DNA of 64,000 nt from PALSA-555 sp035468285 (GTDB lineage: Bacteria > Actinomycetota > Acidimicrobiia > IMCC26256 > PALSA-555): positions 31,700-95,699 of the forward strand of contig DATISY010000114.1 in NCBI GenBank assembly GCA_035468285.1, in the 5' to 3' direction. Every line of letters starts with the position of its first letter. Positions within the stretch are counted from its first letter, which is position 1. The position numbers were made by a program, and so were the translations under genes. Of the stretch, positions 52,549 through 61,796 are shown piece by piece. A model generated the notes under the pieces. That model made no database searches and was not told the DNA's origin. It worked only from the letters and a program-made list of their open reading frames with translations.

Positions 52549-53798
52549 CAGTCGACCACCTGGCCGTCTCCCCATACCTCGTACCGATAGGTCGTGAGCT
52601 CCCGCAGGCCCATGGGGCCGCGGGCGTGCAACTTCTGGGTGGAGATCCCGATCTCGGCGCCGAACCCGAACCGTTCCCCGTCGGTGAACCGGGTCGAGGC
52701 GTTCACGATCGCGACCGCGGCGTCGACCTCGTGGGTGAACCGGCGGGCCGCGTCGAGGTCGCGGGTGACGATGGCCTCGGTATGTCCGGACCCGAACCGG
52801 TTGACGTGCGCGATGGCCGCGTCGAGCGATGAGACGACAGCGACGGTCATGCGCAGGTCGAGGAACTCTTGGGCGAAATCGTCGTCGGTGGCTTCGCCCA
52901 TCCCGGGCCGGAGGCGCCGGGCCGCGTCGTCACCGAGGAGCTCGACCCCATGGGCTTCGAGGGTCTCCGCGACGCGGGGCACGAACGACGCCGCGACCGC
53001 CTCGTGCACGACGAGGCTCTCGGCCGCGTTGCACACCCCGGGTCGGCTCGTCTTGGCGTTCACCACGATCCCGAGCGCCCGGTCGAGGTCGGCGGCCGCG
53101 TCGACGTAGACGTGGCAGTTGCCGTCCCCGTCGATGATGGTGGGGACGGTGGCCTGCTCGCGGACGCGGGCGATGAGGTCGGGGCCGCCGCGGGGGATGA
53201 GACAGTCGACGCTGTCCGTGAGCTGCATGAGCGCCACGGCACCGTCGTGGGAGGTGTCGTCGACGAGGAGCACGGCGTCGGCCGGGAGCCCGACTTTGGT
53301 GAGCGCGTCGCGGAGCACCTCGGCGACCACCCGGTTGGTCCGCAACGCGCTCGACGACCCGCGGAGGAGCACCGCGTTCCCGGATTTCACGCAGATGCCG
53401 GCCGCGTCGCTGGTCACGTTGGGCCGGTTCTCGTAGATGATGGCGACGACCCCGAGCGGGACCCGGACCCGGCGGATCTCGAGGCCGTTGGGGCGTCGCC
53501 ACCCGTCGAGGACCTCACCGAGGGGATCGGGGAGCGCCGCGACCTGGCGGAGCCCGGCGGCCATGCCGGCCAGGCGGCCGTCGTCGAGGCGGAGGCGGTC
53601 CAGGGGCGTGGCCGCCAGCCCCGCGGCGGCGGCGTCATCGACGTCGGCCCCGTTGGCGTGGAGGATCTCGGGGGCCCGCTCGAGGAGGAGGTCGGCGGCG
53701 GCGGTGAGGGCCCCGTCCCGCTCCCCGGTGCTGGTGGTCAGCAGGCGCCGGGCGGCGGTCTTGGCGCGCCGGCCCAGCTCGGCGACGGGGGGGATCAC
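52548..53798 (-). CDS. proA: Gamma-glutamyl phosphate reductase
   Basis: 416 residues. Reduces glutamyl 5-phosphate to the semialdehyde in proline synthesis with NADPH. The catalytic Cys is in NAKTSRPGVCNAAESLVVH; other landmarks are IYENRPNVTSDAAGICVKSGNAVLLRG in the expected place and STRFTDGERFGFGAEIGIST near the C-terminus. GTG start at 53798 with TACACT 6 nt upstream. Frames extending to 54875 are shadow. It is separated from proB by 256 bp, so it has its own promoter. Confidence 0.95.
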   Translation of the reverse strand: MIPPVAELGRRAKTAARRLLTTSTGERDGALTAAADLLLERAPEILHANGADVDDAAAAGLAATPLDRLRLDDGRLAGMAAGLRQVAALPDPLGEVLDGWRRPNGLEIRRVRVPLGVVAIIYENRPNVTSDAAGICVKSGNAVLLRGSSSALRTNRVVAEVLRDALTKVGLPADAVLLVDDTSHDGAVALMQLTDSVDCLIPRGGPDLIARVREQATVPTIIDGDGNCHVYVDAAADLDRALGIVVNAKTSRPGVCNAAESLVVHEAVAASFVPRVAETLEAHGVELLGDDAARRLRPGMGEATDDDFAQEFLDLRMTVAVVSSLDAAIAHVNRFGSGHTEAIVTRDLDAARRFTHEVDAAVAIVNASTRFTDGERFGFGAEIGISTQKLHARGPMGLRELTTYRYEVWGDGQVVD

Positions 53799-54054
53799 GG
53801 CCGAAGTGTACCGGGGGCCTCTCGCCGTCCCGGGTGGATTGGCTGGGGACGCCGGACGCGGGAGGGCCGCGAGACCGCGCCGTTGCGGTTGATCCGCCGG
53901 CGCGGGCCTCGCGCACGCTCCCGCTACGCGTCGGCCGTGTTGAGCCCCCGTTGTGCGGTGGCCCTCCCCCCGTCGGCCGACGACGAGTGGGGGAAGTGTG
54001 TCCGACGTCACGGCCCGACGCAAGAGCAACCGGCGACTTTTTCCGGCGGGTGGG
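53799..54054. other. 256-bp proB-proA gap
   Basis: No coding frame is credible. It contains the proA -10 box and a run of GC-rich inverted repeats, but no recognised structured RNA or riboswitch. Confidence 0.5.
53805..53810 (-). promoter_or_regulatory. -10 box of proA, leaderless spacing
   Basis: TACACT on the minus strand, 6 nt before the proA GTG. Confidence 0.5.
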
Positions 54055-55143
54055 TCAGGCGAGGACCACGAGGTCGTCGCGGTGGATGACCTCGGGGGCG
54101 GCCCCGGCGGGCAGGTCGGTGGTCCGGCGGCCCGCGATGGTGCGGAGGGTGGCGCTGTCGTAGCGGACCAGCCCCTTGGCGCAGACGACGCCGTCGTCGG
54201 TGACGACCTCGACCGCGTCGTCGGCGTCGAAGTCGCCCTCGACGGCCCGGACGCCGGCGGGGAGGAGCGACCGGTGGTCGTTGGCGAGGGCCCGGCGGGC
54301 GCCGGCGTCGACGACGATCCGGCCTGCGGGGTGGCGGGCGAACGCGATCCACAGCTTGCGGCTCGAGAGGCGGGTCCCGCGGGGCCGGACCACCGTGCCG
54401 ACCGGGGTGGTGCCGTCGATCGCGGCGGCGACCACGCCGGGGACGTCGGCGGCGGCGATGACGACCCGGACCCCGGACCAGGCGGCGATCTTCGCCGCGG
54501 CGAGCTTGCTGGCCATCCCGCCGCTCCCCCGGTCGGTGCCGGTGCCGCCGGCGACGGCTTCGAGCGCCGCGTCGACCTCGACGATCTCCTCGATGAGGGA
54601 CGCCTGGTCGTCGAGGCGGGGGTCGGCGGTGAAGAGCCCGTGCGTGTCGGTGAGGAGGACGAGGACCTCGGCGCCGACCAGGTGGGAGACGAGCGCGGCG
54701 AGGCGGTCGTTGTCGCCGTAGCGGATCTCGTCGTCGGCGACGGTGTCGTTCTCGTTGACGACGGGCACGACGCCGAGCTCGAGGAGGCGAGCGAGGGTCT
54801 GGCGGGCATGGAGGTACTGGGAGCGTTGCCCGAAGTCGTACGGGGTGAGGAGCACCTGGCCGGCCACGAGGTCACGGGCGCCGAGCAGCGCGGCGATCCG
54901 GGCCATGAGGCGGGGCTGACCGACCGCGGCGACCGCCTGGAGGGTCCCGATGTCGGCGGGGCGCCCGTCGAGGGCGAGGGCGGGCAGCCCCGCGGTGATC
55001 GCCCCCGAGCAGACGAGGACCACCTGATGCCCGGCGGCGCGCGCGCCGGCGACCTCGTCGGCGAGTTTGTCGAGCGCGGCGTCGTCGAGGTGGCCGTCGT
55101 CGCGGGTAATCGACGACGTCCCCACCTTGACGACGGCTTTCAC
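54055..55143 (-). CDS. proB: Glutamate 5-kinase
   Basis: 362 residues. Phosphorylates glutamate, the first step of proline synthesis. The amino-acid-kinase domain shows VKVGTSSITRDDG, LVCSGAITAG, VPVVNENDTVADDEIRYGDNDRLAA and GTDRGSGGMASKL (GTGGMxTK-type). A C-terminal PUA domain (about 270-362) is present. The GTG at 55143 overlaps the obgE stop (GTGA). Proline feedback through the kinase domain is expected from the family. Confidence 0.95.
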   Translation of the reverse strand: MKAVVKVGTSSITRDDGHLDDAALDKLADEVAGARAAGHQVVLVCSGAITAGLPALALDGRPADIGTLQAVAAVGQPRLMARIAALLGARDLVAGQVLLTPYDFGQRSQYLHARQTLARLLELGVVPVVNENDTVADDEIRYGDNDRLAALVSHLVGAEVLVLLTDTHGLFTADPRLDDQASLIEEIVEVDAALEAVAGGTGTDRGSGGMASKLAAAKIAAWSGVRVVIAAADVPGVVAAAIDGTTPVGTVVRPRGTRLSSRKLWIAFARHPAGRIVVDAGARRALANDHRSLLPAGVRAVEGDFDADDAVEVVTDDGVVCAKGLVRYDSATLRTIAGRRTTDLPAGAAPEVIHRDDLVVLA

Positions 55144-56408
55144 CGCGCGCCCCGGGCCGAGCCGCGCGGGGTGGGCTCGTCGGCGTACTCCAGCTCGACG
55201 GGCCCGATGCGGACGACGTCGCCGGGCTGCGCGCCGGCCCGGGCGAGCGCCCGGTCCACCCCGAGGCGCCGGAAGCGGTCCCGGACGTAAGCGAGCGCGT
55301 CGGGGGTGGTGAGGTCGGTCCTGGCCACGACCCGCTCGGCGACGCGACCCGCGACGCGCCACGCCCCGTCGGCGTCGCGCTGCACGACGAACCCCTCTTC
55401 GTGGGGGCGGAGGACCACGACGGGTTGTCGGGTCGGGGCCACGACCCGCGATTCGTCGACGACTCGGCCGAGGGTGGTGACGAACTCGTCGAGCCCGGCG
55501 CGCGTCACCGCGGAGAGCCGGGGCCCTGGGTACTCGACGGTGGCGACGTCGGCTTTGGTGCCAACGACGAGGCGGGGTCGGGTGAGCAGGTCGGGTTGGT
55601 AGCGGCGCAGCTCCTCGAGGAGGGTGCGCTCCTGTTCGTCGGGACTGCGGCCCTCCACGCTGGCCAGGTCGAGGAGCAGCACGAGGACACGGGCCCGTTC
55701 GACGTGGCGCAGGAACCGGTGCCCGAGGCCGCGGCCGTCGGCGGCGCCTTCGATGAGGCCGGGGATGTCGGCGAGGACGAACTCGCGCCCGCCGGCCCGC
55801 ACCACCCCGAGGTGCGGTTCGAGGGTGGTGAACGGGTAGGCGGCGATCTTGGGTCGGGCGGCACTCACCGCCGAGATCAGGGTGGACTTGCCGGCGTTGG
55901 GGAACCCGACGAGGGCGGCGTCAGCCGCAAGCTGCACCTCGAGGCGCAGCCAGTGCTCCTCGGCGAACTCCCCCTGCTCCGCGAAGCTGGGCGCCCGCCG
56001 GGCGTTGGACAGGAAGCGGGCGTTGCCCCGCCCGCCCCGCCCGCCGGGCGCGGCGACGTACCGGTCCCCGTGCTGCACGAGGTCGGCGAGGAGCTCCCCG
56101 GCGCGGGTCCGGACCAGGGTCCCTTCCGGGACGGCGACGACGAGGTCGGCGCCCCGGGTGCCGTGCCGGCGTTTCCCGGACCCGTGGGTGCCGGAGGTGG
56201 CCCGGCGGTGCGGGTGGTCCCGGAAGGCGAGGAGCGACGCGACGTTCCGGTCGGCTTCGAGGATGACCGCGCCCCCGTCGCCGCCGTCACCGCCGTCGGG
56301 GCCCCCTTTGGGGACATGCGATTCTCGGCGGAACGAGACCGCGCCCGCGCCACCGTCGCCGCCCCGCAGGTTGACTTGGACCTCGTCGACGAACGCGGCG
56401 TGGGGCAT
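55140..56408 (-). CDS. obgE: GTPase ObgE/CgtA
   Basis: 422 residues. Obg domain (1-157, glycine-rich RGGDGGAGAVSFRRE), then the G domain with GFPNAGKSTLI, ADIPGLIEGAADGRGLG and GTKADV, then a C-terminal OCT domain (about 340-405). Involved in 50S assembly and stress signalling. TATCCT lies 6 nt before the ATG, starting a transcript through proB. Confidence 0.96.
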   Translation of the reverse strand: MPHAAFVDEVQVNLRGGDGGAGAVSFRRESHVPKGGPDGGDGGDGGAVILEADRNVASLLAFRDHPHRRATSGTHGSGKRRHGTRGADLVVAVPEGTLVRTRAGELLADLVQHGDRYVAAPGGRGGRGNARFLSNARRAPSFAEQGEFAEEHWLRLEVQLAADAALVGFPNAGKSTLISAVSAARPKIAAYPFTTLEPHLGVVRAGGREFVLADIPGLIEGAADGRGLGHRFLRHVERARVLVLLLDLASVEGRSPDEQERTLLEELRRYQPDLLTRPRLVVGTKADVATVEYPGPRLSAVTRAGLDEFVTTLGRVVDESRVVAPTRQPVVVLRPHEEGFVVQRDADGAWRVAGRVAERVVARTDLTTPDALAYVRDRFRRLGVDRALARAGAQPGDVVRIGPVELEYADEPTPRGSARGAR

Positions 56409-56414
56409 GCGTCG

Positions 56415-56420
56415 AGGATA
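56415..56420 (-). promoter_or_regulatory. -10 box of obgE, leaderless spacing
   Basis: TATCCT on the minus strand, 6 nt before the obgE ATG, in the 60-bp gap after rpmA. Confidence 0.5.
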
Positions 56421-56468
56421 GGGAGCAGGCCGTGCGCCGCGGCGCGGATACCGCGCCGGCGCGGCAGG

Positions 56469-56720
56469 TCAGCCGGTGACGACGTCGATCAGCTTGCGGC
56501 CCCGCCGTTGCCCGAACCGGACGGTGCCGTCGGCGGTGGCGAAGAGGGTGTCGTCGCCGCCCCGGCCGACGTTGTCGCCCGGGTGGAACCGGGTGCCGCG
56601 CTGACGGACGATGATCGTCCCGGCCCGGACGGTCGTGCCGGCACCGACCTTGACGCCGAGGCGCTGCGCCGCCGAGTCACGGCCGTTGCGGGAGGAGGCG
56701 GCACCCTTCTTCTTCGACAT
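56469..56720 (-). CDS. rpmA: 50S ribosomal protein L27
   Basis: 83 residues: MSKKKGAASSRNGRDSAAQRLGVKVGAG and TIIVRQRGTRFHPGDNVGRGGDDTLFA are family-standard. The first residues are SKKKGA with no cleavable leader of the Firmicutes type. It starts 13 bp after rplU; frames upstream to 56918 are shadow. Confidence 0.96.
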   Translation of the reverse strand: MSKKKGAASSRNGRDSAAQRLGVKVGAGTTVRAGTIIVRQRGTRFHPGDNVGRGGDDTLFATADGTVRFGQRRGRKLIDVVTG

Positions 56721-56733
56721 CGGTCGTCCTTGC

Positions 56734-57045
56734 TCAGCCGGGGGCGATTTCGGTGATCTCGACCAGCGAGTAGCGCTGGCGGTGACCCCACCGGCGGCGC
56801 TGGTTGGACTTCGACTTGTAGGTGGAGGCGTGGATCTTCTTGCCTTTGCCCTCTTCGACGATGCGGGCCACGACCCGGGTCGCGCCGAGCTGCTCGGGGG
56901 TGGCCAGGACCCTGTCACCGTCGACGAGGAGCACCGGGGCCAGCTCGACCTCGCTGCCGGTGTCGGCGCCGAGCCGCTCGACTTGGAGTCGTTGGCCGGG
57001 TTCGACCCGATATTGCTTGCCGCCGGTGCGGACCACCGCGTACAT
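56734..57045 (-). CDS. rplU: 50S ribosomal protein L21
   Basis: 103 residues: MYAVVRTGGKQYRVEPGQRLQVERL and the C-terminal YKSKSNQRRRWGHRQRYSLVEI. The ATG at 57045 has GGAGG upstream (CACGGAGGTTTCG). It is 27 bp after the RNase E/G gene, with which it is probably co-transcribed. Confidence 0.96.
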   Translation of the reverse strand: MYAVVRTGGKQYRVEPGQRLQVERLGADTGSEVELAPVLLVDGDRVLATPEQLGATRVVARIVEEGKGKKIHASTYKSKSNQRRRWGHRQRYSLVEITEIAPG

Positions 57046-57072
57046 CGAAACCTCCGTGGGGACCAAGGGAGC

Positions 57073-58956
57073 CTACTGCAGCTCCTCGAGGAGGCTCTCC
57101 TCGAGGAGGTAGCCGCGGCCCTGGCAGGTGGGACAGGTCTCGCTCATCGACTCGACGAGACCCTCGGAGACCCGCTTGCGGGTCATCTCGATGAGCCCGA
57201 GCTCGGAGATGTCGAACGCTTGGGTGCGGGTCTTGTCGCGGGCGAGGGCGTCGCGGAACGCCTGCTGGACCTGCTCGCGGTTCTTGCGGATCTCCATGTC
57301 GATGAAGTCGATGACGATGATCCCGCCGATGTCGCGGAGCCGCAGATGGCGGGCGATCTCCTCGGCGGCTTCGAGGTTGTTGCGGAACACGGTCTCTTCG
57401 AGGCTCGAGGACCCGACGTTCTTGCCCGTGTTGACGTCGATGACGGTGAGGGCCTCGGTCCGCTCGATGACGAGCGACCCGCCGGACGGGAGCCACACCT
57501 TGCGGTCGAGGGCCTTGAGGAGCTGCTCGTTGACGTGGAACCGCTCGAAGATCGGGAGACCCTCGGCTTCGGCGTCGTAGTACTCGACCCGTTCCGCGAG
57601 CTCCGGGGTGACCGCCTCGATGTAGGCGCGCACCTCCTCGTAGAGGTCCCGGTCGTCGATCAGGACGCCCCGGTACTCCTTGGTGAACTCCTCCCGGATG
57701 ATGCGCAACGCCAGCAGCGGCTCGCGGTACAGCACCCGGGCCGGCTTGGAGCGGGCCGCGAGGGCCGAGATCTGGTCCCACTGCTCACGGAGGCGGCGCA
57801 CGTCACGTTCGAGCTCTTCGGGCGCGGCGCCTTCGGCGGCGGTGCGGACGATGAGCCCGGCGTCGGGTGGGCGCAGCCCTTCGAGGACGCGGCGGAGCCG
57901 CTTGCGTTCGTCGTCGGGGAGCCGCTTCGAGATCCCGTACGTCTCGGGCTCGCTCGGGACCATGACCACGAACCGGCCCGCGAGGCTCACCTCTTGGGTG
58001 AGGCGCGCGCCCTTGGCGCCGATCGGGTTCTTGGTCACCTGCACGACGACGGTCTGGCCCGGCTTGAGGAGCCGCTCGATCCGGGGCTGCTTCTCCTCGA
58101 TCTCGTCCTTGTCGAACGAGACGTCACCGCGGTACAGGACCCCGTTCTTCGGGGTGCCGATGTCGACGAACGCGGCCTCCATCCCGGGCAGGACGTTCTG
58201 GACGCGGCCCAGGTAGATGTTGCCGTCGATGGAGGTGTCGGCGTCGGTCGGGGTGCTGACCGAGTGCTCGACGAGGACCCGCCCTTCGAGCAGCGCGATG
58301 TGGGTGTGCGCGTTGGGGCGGACGTGCACGAGGAGCTGGTACCGGCCCGCGGGGCGGCCCTTGCGGGTCCGGCCCCGGCGGCGGGCCCGCTGCTCGTCGT
58401 CGAGGTCGTCGAGGTCGACGGCGTCGCCGAGCCCGAGGTCGGCGCGCACGACGTCGTCGACCGACGAATCACCCGGGGTGGTGAGGGCGGCTCCCGTCGC
58501 CGCGCCGGCGCGGGTGCGGCCCCGCCCACCGCGGCGGCGACGGCGGCCCGACGAGGAGCCCGACTCGCCCCCTGACGTCGTGGTCGCGGACGGGGGTGCG
58601 GGCCGGCGGTCCCCGATCTGGGGCTTGGCGTCGTTGTCCCGGGTCGAGGTCAGACCGGCGTCGTCGCGGGCCTGGTCTGCGGCGTCGACGTCGGTCAGTC
58701 CCCCCTCGAGGACCGGAGGGGGGCCGTCGTCGCGCTTGGTGTCGGTCCCGGCCGGGGTCTTGCGGCGGTTGCGGCCACCGCGTGACCCGCGCCGGCGACG
58801 GCGACGGGCGGCCGCGGCCGCGTCGTCACCGTTCGCCGCGCCGGACGCGGCCGAAGCGCTGCTCCGGTCAGGGCCGTTCGAGGCCGGTGGGTCGGCGGAC
58901 GTCTGGTCGCGCCGGGGCTCGGAGGCGGTGGCCTCCGGGGAGAGTTCGTCGGGCAT
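57073..58956 (-). CDS. rng: Ribonuclease E/G family protein
   Basis: 627 residues. A basic, Arg/Gly-rich N-terminal extension (1-190, disordered) is followed by an S1 domain (about 215-300, RYQLLVHVRPNAHTHIALLEG and GNIYLGRVQNVLPGMEAAFVDIG). The catalytic core has VIDVNTGKNVG (metal Asp), IIVIDFIDM and a zinc-link CPTCQGRGY at the C-terminus. It processes rRNA and degrades mRNA. ATG with AAGGA upstream. RNase E or G naming is a matter of convention here; the extension is on the N side as in other actinobacteria. Confidence 0.94.
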   Translation of the reverse strand: MPDELSPEATASEPRRDQTSADPPASNGPDRSSASAASGAANGDDAAAAARRRRRRGSRGGRNRRKTPAGTDTKRDDGPPPVLEGGLTDVDAADQARDDAGLTSTRDNDAKPQIGDRRPAPPSATTTSGGESGSSSGRRRRRGGRGRTRAGAATGAALTTPGDSSVDDVVRADLGLGDAVDLDDLDDEQRARRRGRTRKGRPAGRYQLLVHVRPNAHTHIALLEGRVLVEHSVSTPTDADTSIDGNIYLGRVQNVLPGMEAAFVDIGTPKNGVLYRGDVSFDKDEIEEKQPRIERLLKPGQTVVVQVTKNPIGAKGARLTQEVSLAGRFVVMVPSEPETYGISKRLPDDERKRLRRVLEGLRPPDAGLIVRTAAEGAAPEELERDVRRLREQWDQISALAARSKPARVLYREPLLALRIIREEFTKEYRGVLIDDRDLYEEVRAYIEAVTPELAERVEYYDAEAEGLPIFERFHVNEQLLKALDRKVWLPSGGSLVIERTEALTVIDVNTGKNVGSSSLEETVFRNNLEAAEEIARHLRLRDIGGIIVIDFIDMEIRKNREQVQQAFRDALARDKTRTQAFDISELGLIEMTRKRVSEGLVESMSETCPTCQGRGYLLEESLLEELQ

Positions 58957-58974
58957 GTCCTAATCCTTTGTTCG

Positions 58975-59730
58975 TCACGCGCACGCCTCCAGCGCACGCG
59001 GGCCCGCCTCGGCTGAGGCGAGCGGGGCACGATCGGCTTCCAGCGGCTCCAGCCGCGCGCCGTCGCGCTCGATCCATTGATGGGTGCGGAGCACCCGGTC
59101 TTCACCGTCGCCGGCGTCGACCCCGGCGAGGCTGCGGAGTGCCGCGAGCAGCTCGGCCGGCCGCGCCGAGCGGGTCCGGGTCGAGAGCTCGACGGCGAGG
59201 AACGCCGCGGGTCCCTCGCCCACGACGTCGAGGTGTTCGAGGCCGGGACGCAGGTCGACGACGACGTCGCGGCCCTTGCGGGTCGTGGGGACGGGGAGGG
59301 TCTCGGCGGCGAGGGCGGCATGGGTCGCGTCGGTGAGCGCAGCCGGTGCGAGGTCGGCGACGTGCACCTCGTAGCCCACGTGGCTGACCGCCTCTTGCAA
59401 CGCGGCGGCCCGGGCCGCCAGGGCGGTCGCGCCGGTCACGTCGAGGCCGGGGGGCAGCGCGGCGGACAGCGCCGCGGGGAGCCGCTCGGGATCGACGGCG
59501 TCGCGCAGCTCGAGGTCGAGGTACTCGGCGCGGCTCTCGTACCCGACGGCCAGCGCGAGGCCGAAGCTGACCTTCGGGCGGGGCGAGAACCCTTGCGTGA
59601 ACGCGACGGGGAGCGCCTCGATGCGGACGGCCCGCTCGACGGCGCGGGCGACGTCGCGGTGCGACACGAACCGCACCTTGCCCAGCTTCGAGAAGCGGAC
59701 CCGGATCGGGTGGCCGGCCTCACCGCGCAC
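58975..59730 (-). CDS. DUF2344 / TIGR03936 radical-SAM-associated protein
   Basis: 251 residues from the GTG at 59730, overlapping the radical SAM gene by 11 bp. Conserved core: RVRFSKLGKVRFVSHRDVARAVERAVR, AFTQGFSPRPKVSFGLALAVGYES, and EYLDLELRD. The family is always found next to, or fused with, TIGR03960 radical SAM proteins, as here. Function unknown; a link to rRNA or cell-envelope processing has been guessed from its place next to RNase E/G. Confidence 0.88.
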   Translation of the reverse strand: MRGEAGHPIRVRFSKLGKVRFVSHRDVARAVERAVRIEALPVAFTQGFSPRPKVSFGLALAVGYESRAEYLDLELRDAVDPERLPAALSAALPPGLDVTGATALAARAAALQEAVSHVGYEVHVADLAPAALTDATHAALAAETLPVPTTRKGRDVVVDLRPGLEHLDVVGEGPAAFLAVELSTRTRSARPAELLAALRSLAGVDAGDGEDRVLRTHQWIERDGARLEPLEADRAPLASAEAGPRALEACA

Positions 59731-61657
59731 GGGCCACCTCCAGGAACCGGACCGGCACCGCGCCGCCCTCGGACAGGTCCTGACCGGTACCTTGGCTGCC
59801 GCCCGCGGGTGGGACGGCGGACCCCACGACGTGCTCGAGGGCATGGTCGGTGCACACCCCGCAGTCGTAGCAGGGTGTCCAGCGGCAATCGGGGAGCCCA
59901 TGCTCGGCCAGGGCCGACTGCCAGTCATCCCAGAGAAAGTCCTCGTGGAGACCGGCCGAGATGTGGGCCCACGGGAGGACCTCGTCCCGGTGCCGGTGCC
60001 GGGTCACGTACCAGTGCGGGTCGAGGCCTTCGGCGGCCATGGCGTCGAGCCACCGGTCGAGCGCGAACCGTTCGCTCCACTCCTGGAACGTGCCCCCGGA
60101 CCGCCAGACCCGTTCGATGACACGCCCGATGCGCCGGTCGCCGCGGCTGGCGATCCCCTCGGCGAAGGTGGCCGCCGGGTCGTGCCAGCGGACCTGGGCG
60201 CCGGAGCGGCGCAACGCGTCGCGGAGCAGCCCGACCTTGCGGCCGAGCTCGGGGATGTCGTTCTGGCCGAACCACTGGAAGGGTGTGTGGGGCTTGGGGA
60301 CGAAGCCGCCGACGGAGACGGTCGCGGTCGCGCCCTTCGTGTGGCGGCGGCCGATCGCGACGACGGTGCGGGCCAGCTCGGCGATGCCGAGCGTGTCGTC
60401 GTCCATCTCGGTCGGGAGCCCCACCATGAAGTAGAGCTTCACGCGCCGCCACCCTTGGGAGTAGGCCGCGTCGACCGACGCGTACAGGTCGTCTTCGGTG
60501 ATGAGCTTGTTGATCACCGAGCGGAGCCGCCATGTGCCCGCCTCGGGCGCGAAGGTGAGGCCGGTGCGGCGCACCCGCTGGATCTGGCTGGCGAGCCCGA
60601 CGGTGAACGCGTCGACCCGCAGGGACGGCAGCGAGAGGCTGACGCATCCGGTGCCTTCCTGGTCGCCGACGAGGTCCGTGACGACGTCGTCGATGCCCGA
60701 GAAGTCCGCGCTGGACAACGACGTGAGCGCGACCTCGTCGTAGCCGCTGCGCCGCAGGCCCTCCCGGACCATGGTGCGGACCTGCTCGGCCGGTCGCTCC
60801 CGCACCGGCCGGGTGATCATGCCGGCCTGACAGAACCGACAGCCTCGGGTGCAGCCGCGGAACACCTCGACGTTGAGGCGGTCGTGGACCACTTCGACGA
60901 GCGGGATCAGCTGGTGCTTGGGGTAGGGCCAGTCCGCCAGGTCGGCGACGGTGCGCTTCTCGACCCGGGTCGCCACGTCGGGGTAGCGGGGCTCGATCCC
61001 GGCGACGGCGGGACCGTCGTAGTGCACCTCGTACAGGGAGGGGACGTACACGCCGGGGATCGTCGCGAGGTCTCGGAGCAGCTGGGCCCGGCTGTGCCGA
61101 TGCTCCCGAGCGGCCGCGACGACGGCGGTGATCTCGCCGACCGCTTCCTCACCGTCGCCGATGACGAACGCGTCGATGAAGTCGGCGAGCGGCTCGGGGT
61201 TGTAGGCGCAGTGGCCGCCGGCGAGGACGAGGGGGGCGTCGTCGGGGCGGTCCTCGACGCGGACCGGGAGTCCGGCGAGGTCGATGCAGTTCAGGACGTT
61301 CGTGTAGATCAGCTCGGCCGAGAGATTGAAGGCGAGGATGTCGAACGCCGACGCGGGCCGGTGGGTCTCGAGGGAGAACAGGGGCAGCCCCCGGGCCCGC
61401 AGCTCGGCTTCGAGGTCGACCCACGGTGCGTAGGCGCGTTCGGCGCACGCGTCGGGGCGTTCGTTGAGGATCTCGTAGAGGATCTGGAGCCCCTGGTTGG
61501 GGAGGCCGATCTCGTAGGTGTCGGGATAGAGGAGCAGCCAGGACACCTGGCCGTTGCGGTGCTCCGGGGTGACGCTCCCCGATTCCATCCCGATGTAGCG
61601 AGCGGGTTTCTCGACCCGGGCCAACAGTGGCTCGATCCTCGGCCACACGGTGGTCAT
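59720..61657 (-). CDS. TIGR03960 B12-binding-like radical SAM protein
   Basis: 645 residues. An N-terminal cobalamin-binding-like fold (about 40-200, LLYPDTYEIGLPNQGLQILYEILN) precedes the radical SAM domain, whose cluster motif is VFRGCTRGCRFCQAGMITRP (CxxxCxxC). A C-terminal region with DPHWYVTRH and a Cys-rich tail (CRWTPCYDCGVCTDH) may bind a second cluster. Reaction unknown. TAGACT lies 10 nt before the ATG. Pairs with DUF2344. Confidence 0.9.
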   Translation of the reverse strand: MTTVWPRIEPLLARVEKPARYIGMESGSVTPEHRNGQVSWLLLYPDTYEIGLPNQGLQILYEILNERPDACAERAYAPWVDLEAELRARGLPLFSLETHRPASAFDILAFNLSAELIYTNVLNCIDLAGLPVRVEDRPDDAPLVLAGGHCAYNPEPLADFIDAFVIGDGEEAVGEITAVVAAAREHRHSRAQLLRDLATIPGVYVPSLYEVHYDGPAVAGIEPRYPDVATRVEKRTVADLADWPYPKHQLIPLVEVVHDRLNVEVFRGCTRGCRFCQAGMITRPVRERPAEQVRTMVREGLRRSGYDEVALTSLSSADFSGIDDVVTDLVGDQEGTGCVSLSLPSLRVDAFTVGLASQIQRVRRTGLTFAPEAGTWRLRSVINKLITEDDLYASVDAAYSQGWRRVKLYFMVGLPTEMDDDTLGIAELARTVVAIGRRHTKGATATVSVGGFVPKPHTPFQWFGQNDIPELGRKVGLLRDALRRSGAQVRWHDPAATFAEGIASRGDRRIGRVIERVWRSGGTFQEWSERFALDRWLDAMAAEGLDPHWYVTRHRHRDEVLPWAHISAGLHEDFLWDDWQSALAEHGLPDCRWTPCYDCGVCTDHALEHVVGSAVPPAGGSQGTGQDLSEGGAVPVRFLEVARAR

Positions 61658-61667
61658 TTGCTCTCAG

Positions 61668-61673
61668 AGTCTA
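61668..61673 (-). promoter_or_regulatory. -10 box of the radical SAM operon
   Basis: TAGACT on the minus strand, 10 nt before the ATG at 61657, so any leader is only a few bases. Confidence 0.4.
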
Positions 61674-61764
61674 CCGCTTCTGTCCTTGGGGCCCGCGACC
61701 GCCAAATCCGGGGCCTTTGACCCCCGCGCGGCAGGTACGGGTGCCCCCGGGGCGCGTCTCGCGG

Positions 61765-61796
61765 TTACTCGAAACGGTGGTTACTCGAAACGGCGG
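61765..61796. repeat. 16-bp tandem duplication at the 3' end of rodA
   Basis: TTACTCGAAACGGTGG (61765-61780) is followed by TTACTCGAAACGGCGG (61781-61796), one mismatch. The second copy encodes the RodA C-terminus and stop; the first lies just past the stop. Confidence 0.8.

Noticed and set aside
56721..57072. Structured leader (L21-type) for rplU
   Set aside because: Only 27 bp separate rplU from the upstream RNase gene, too short for a leader element.
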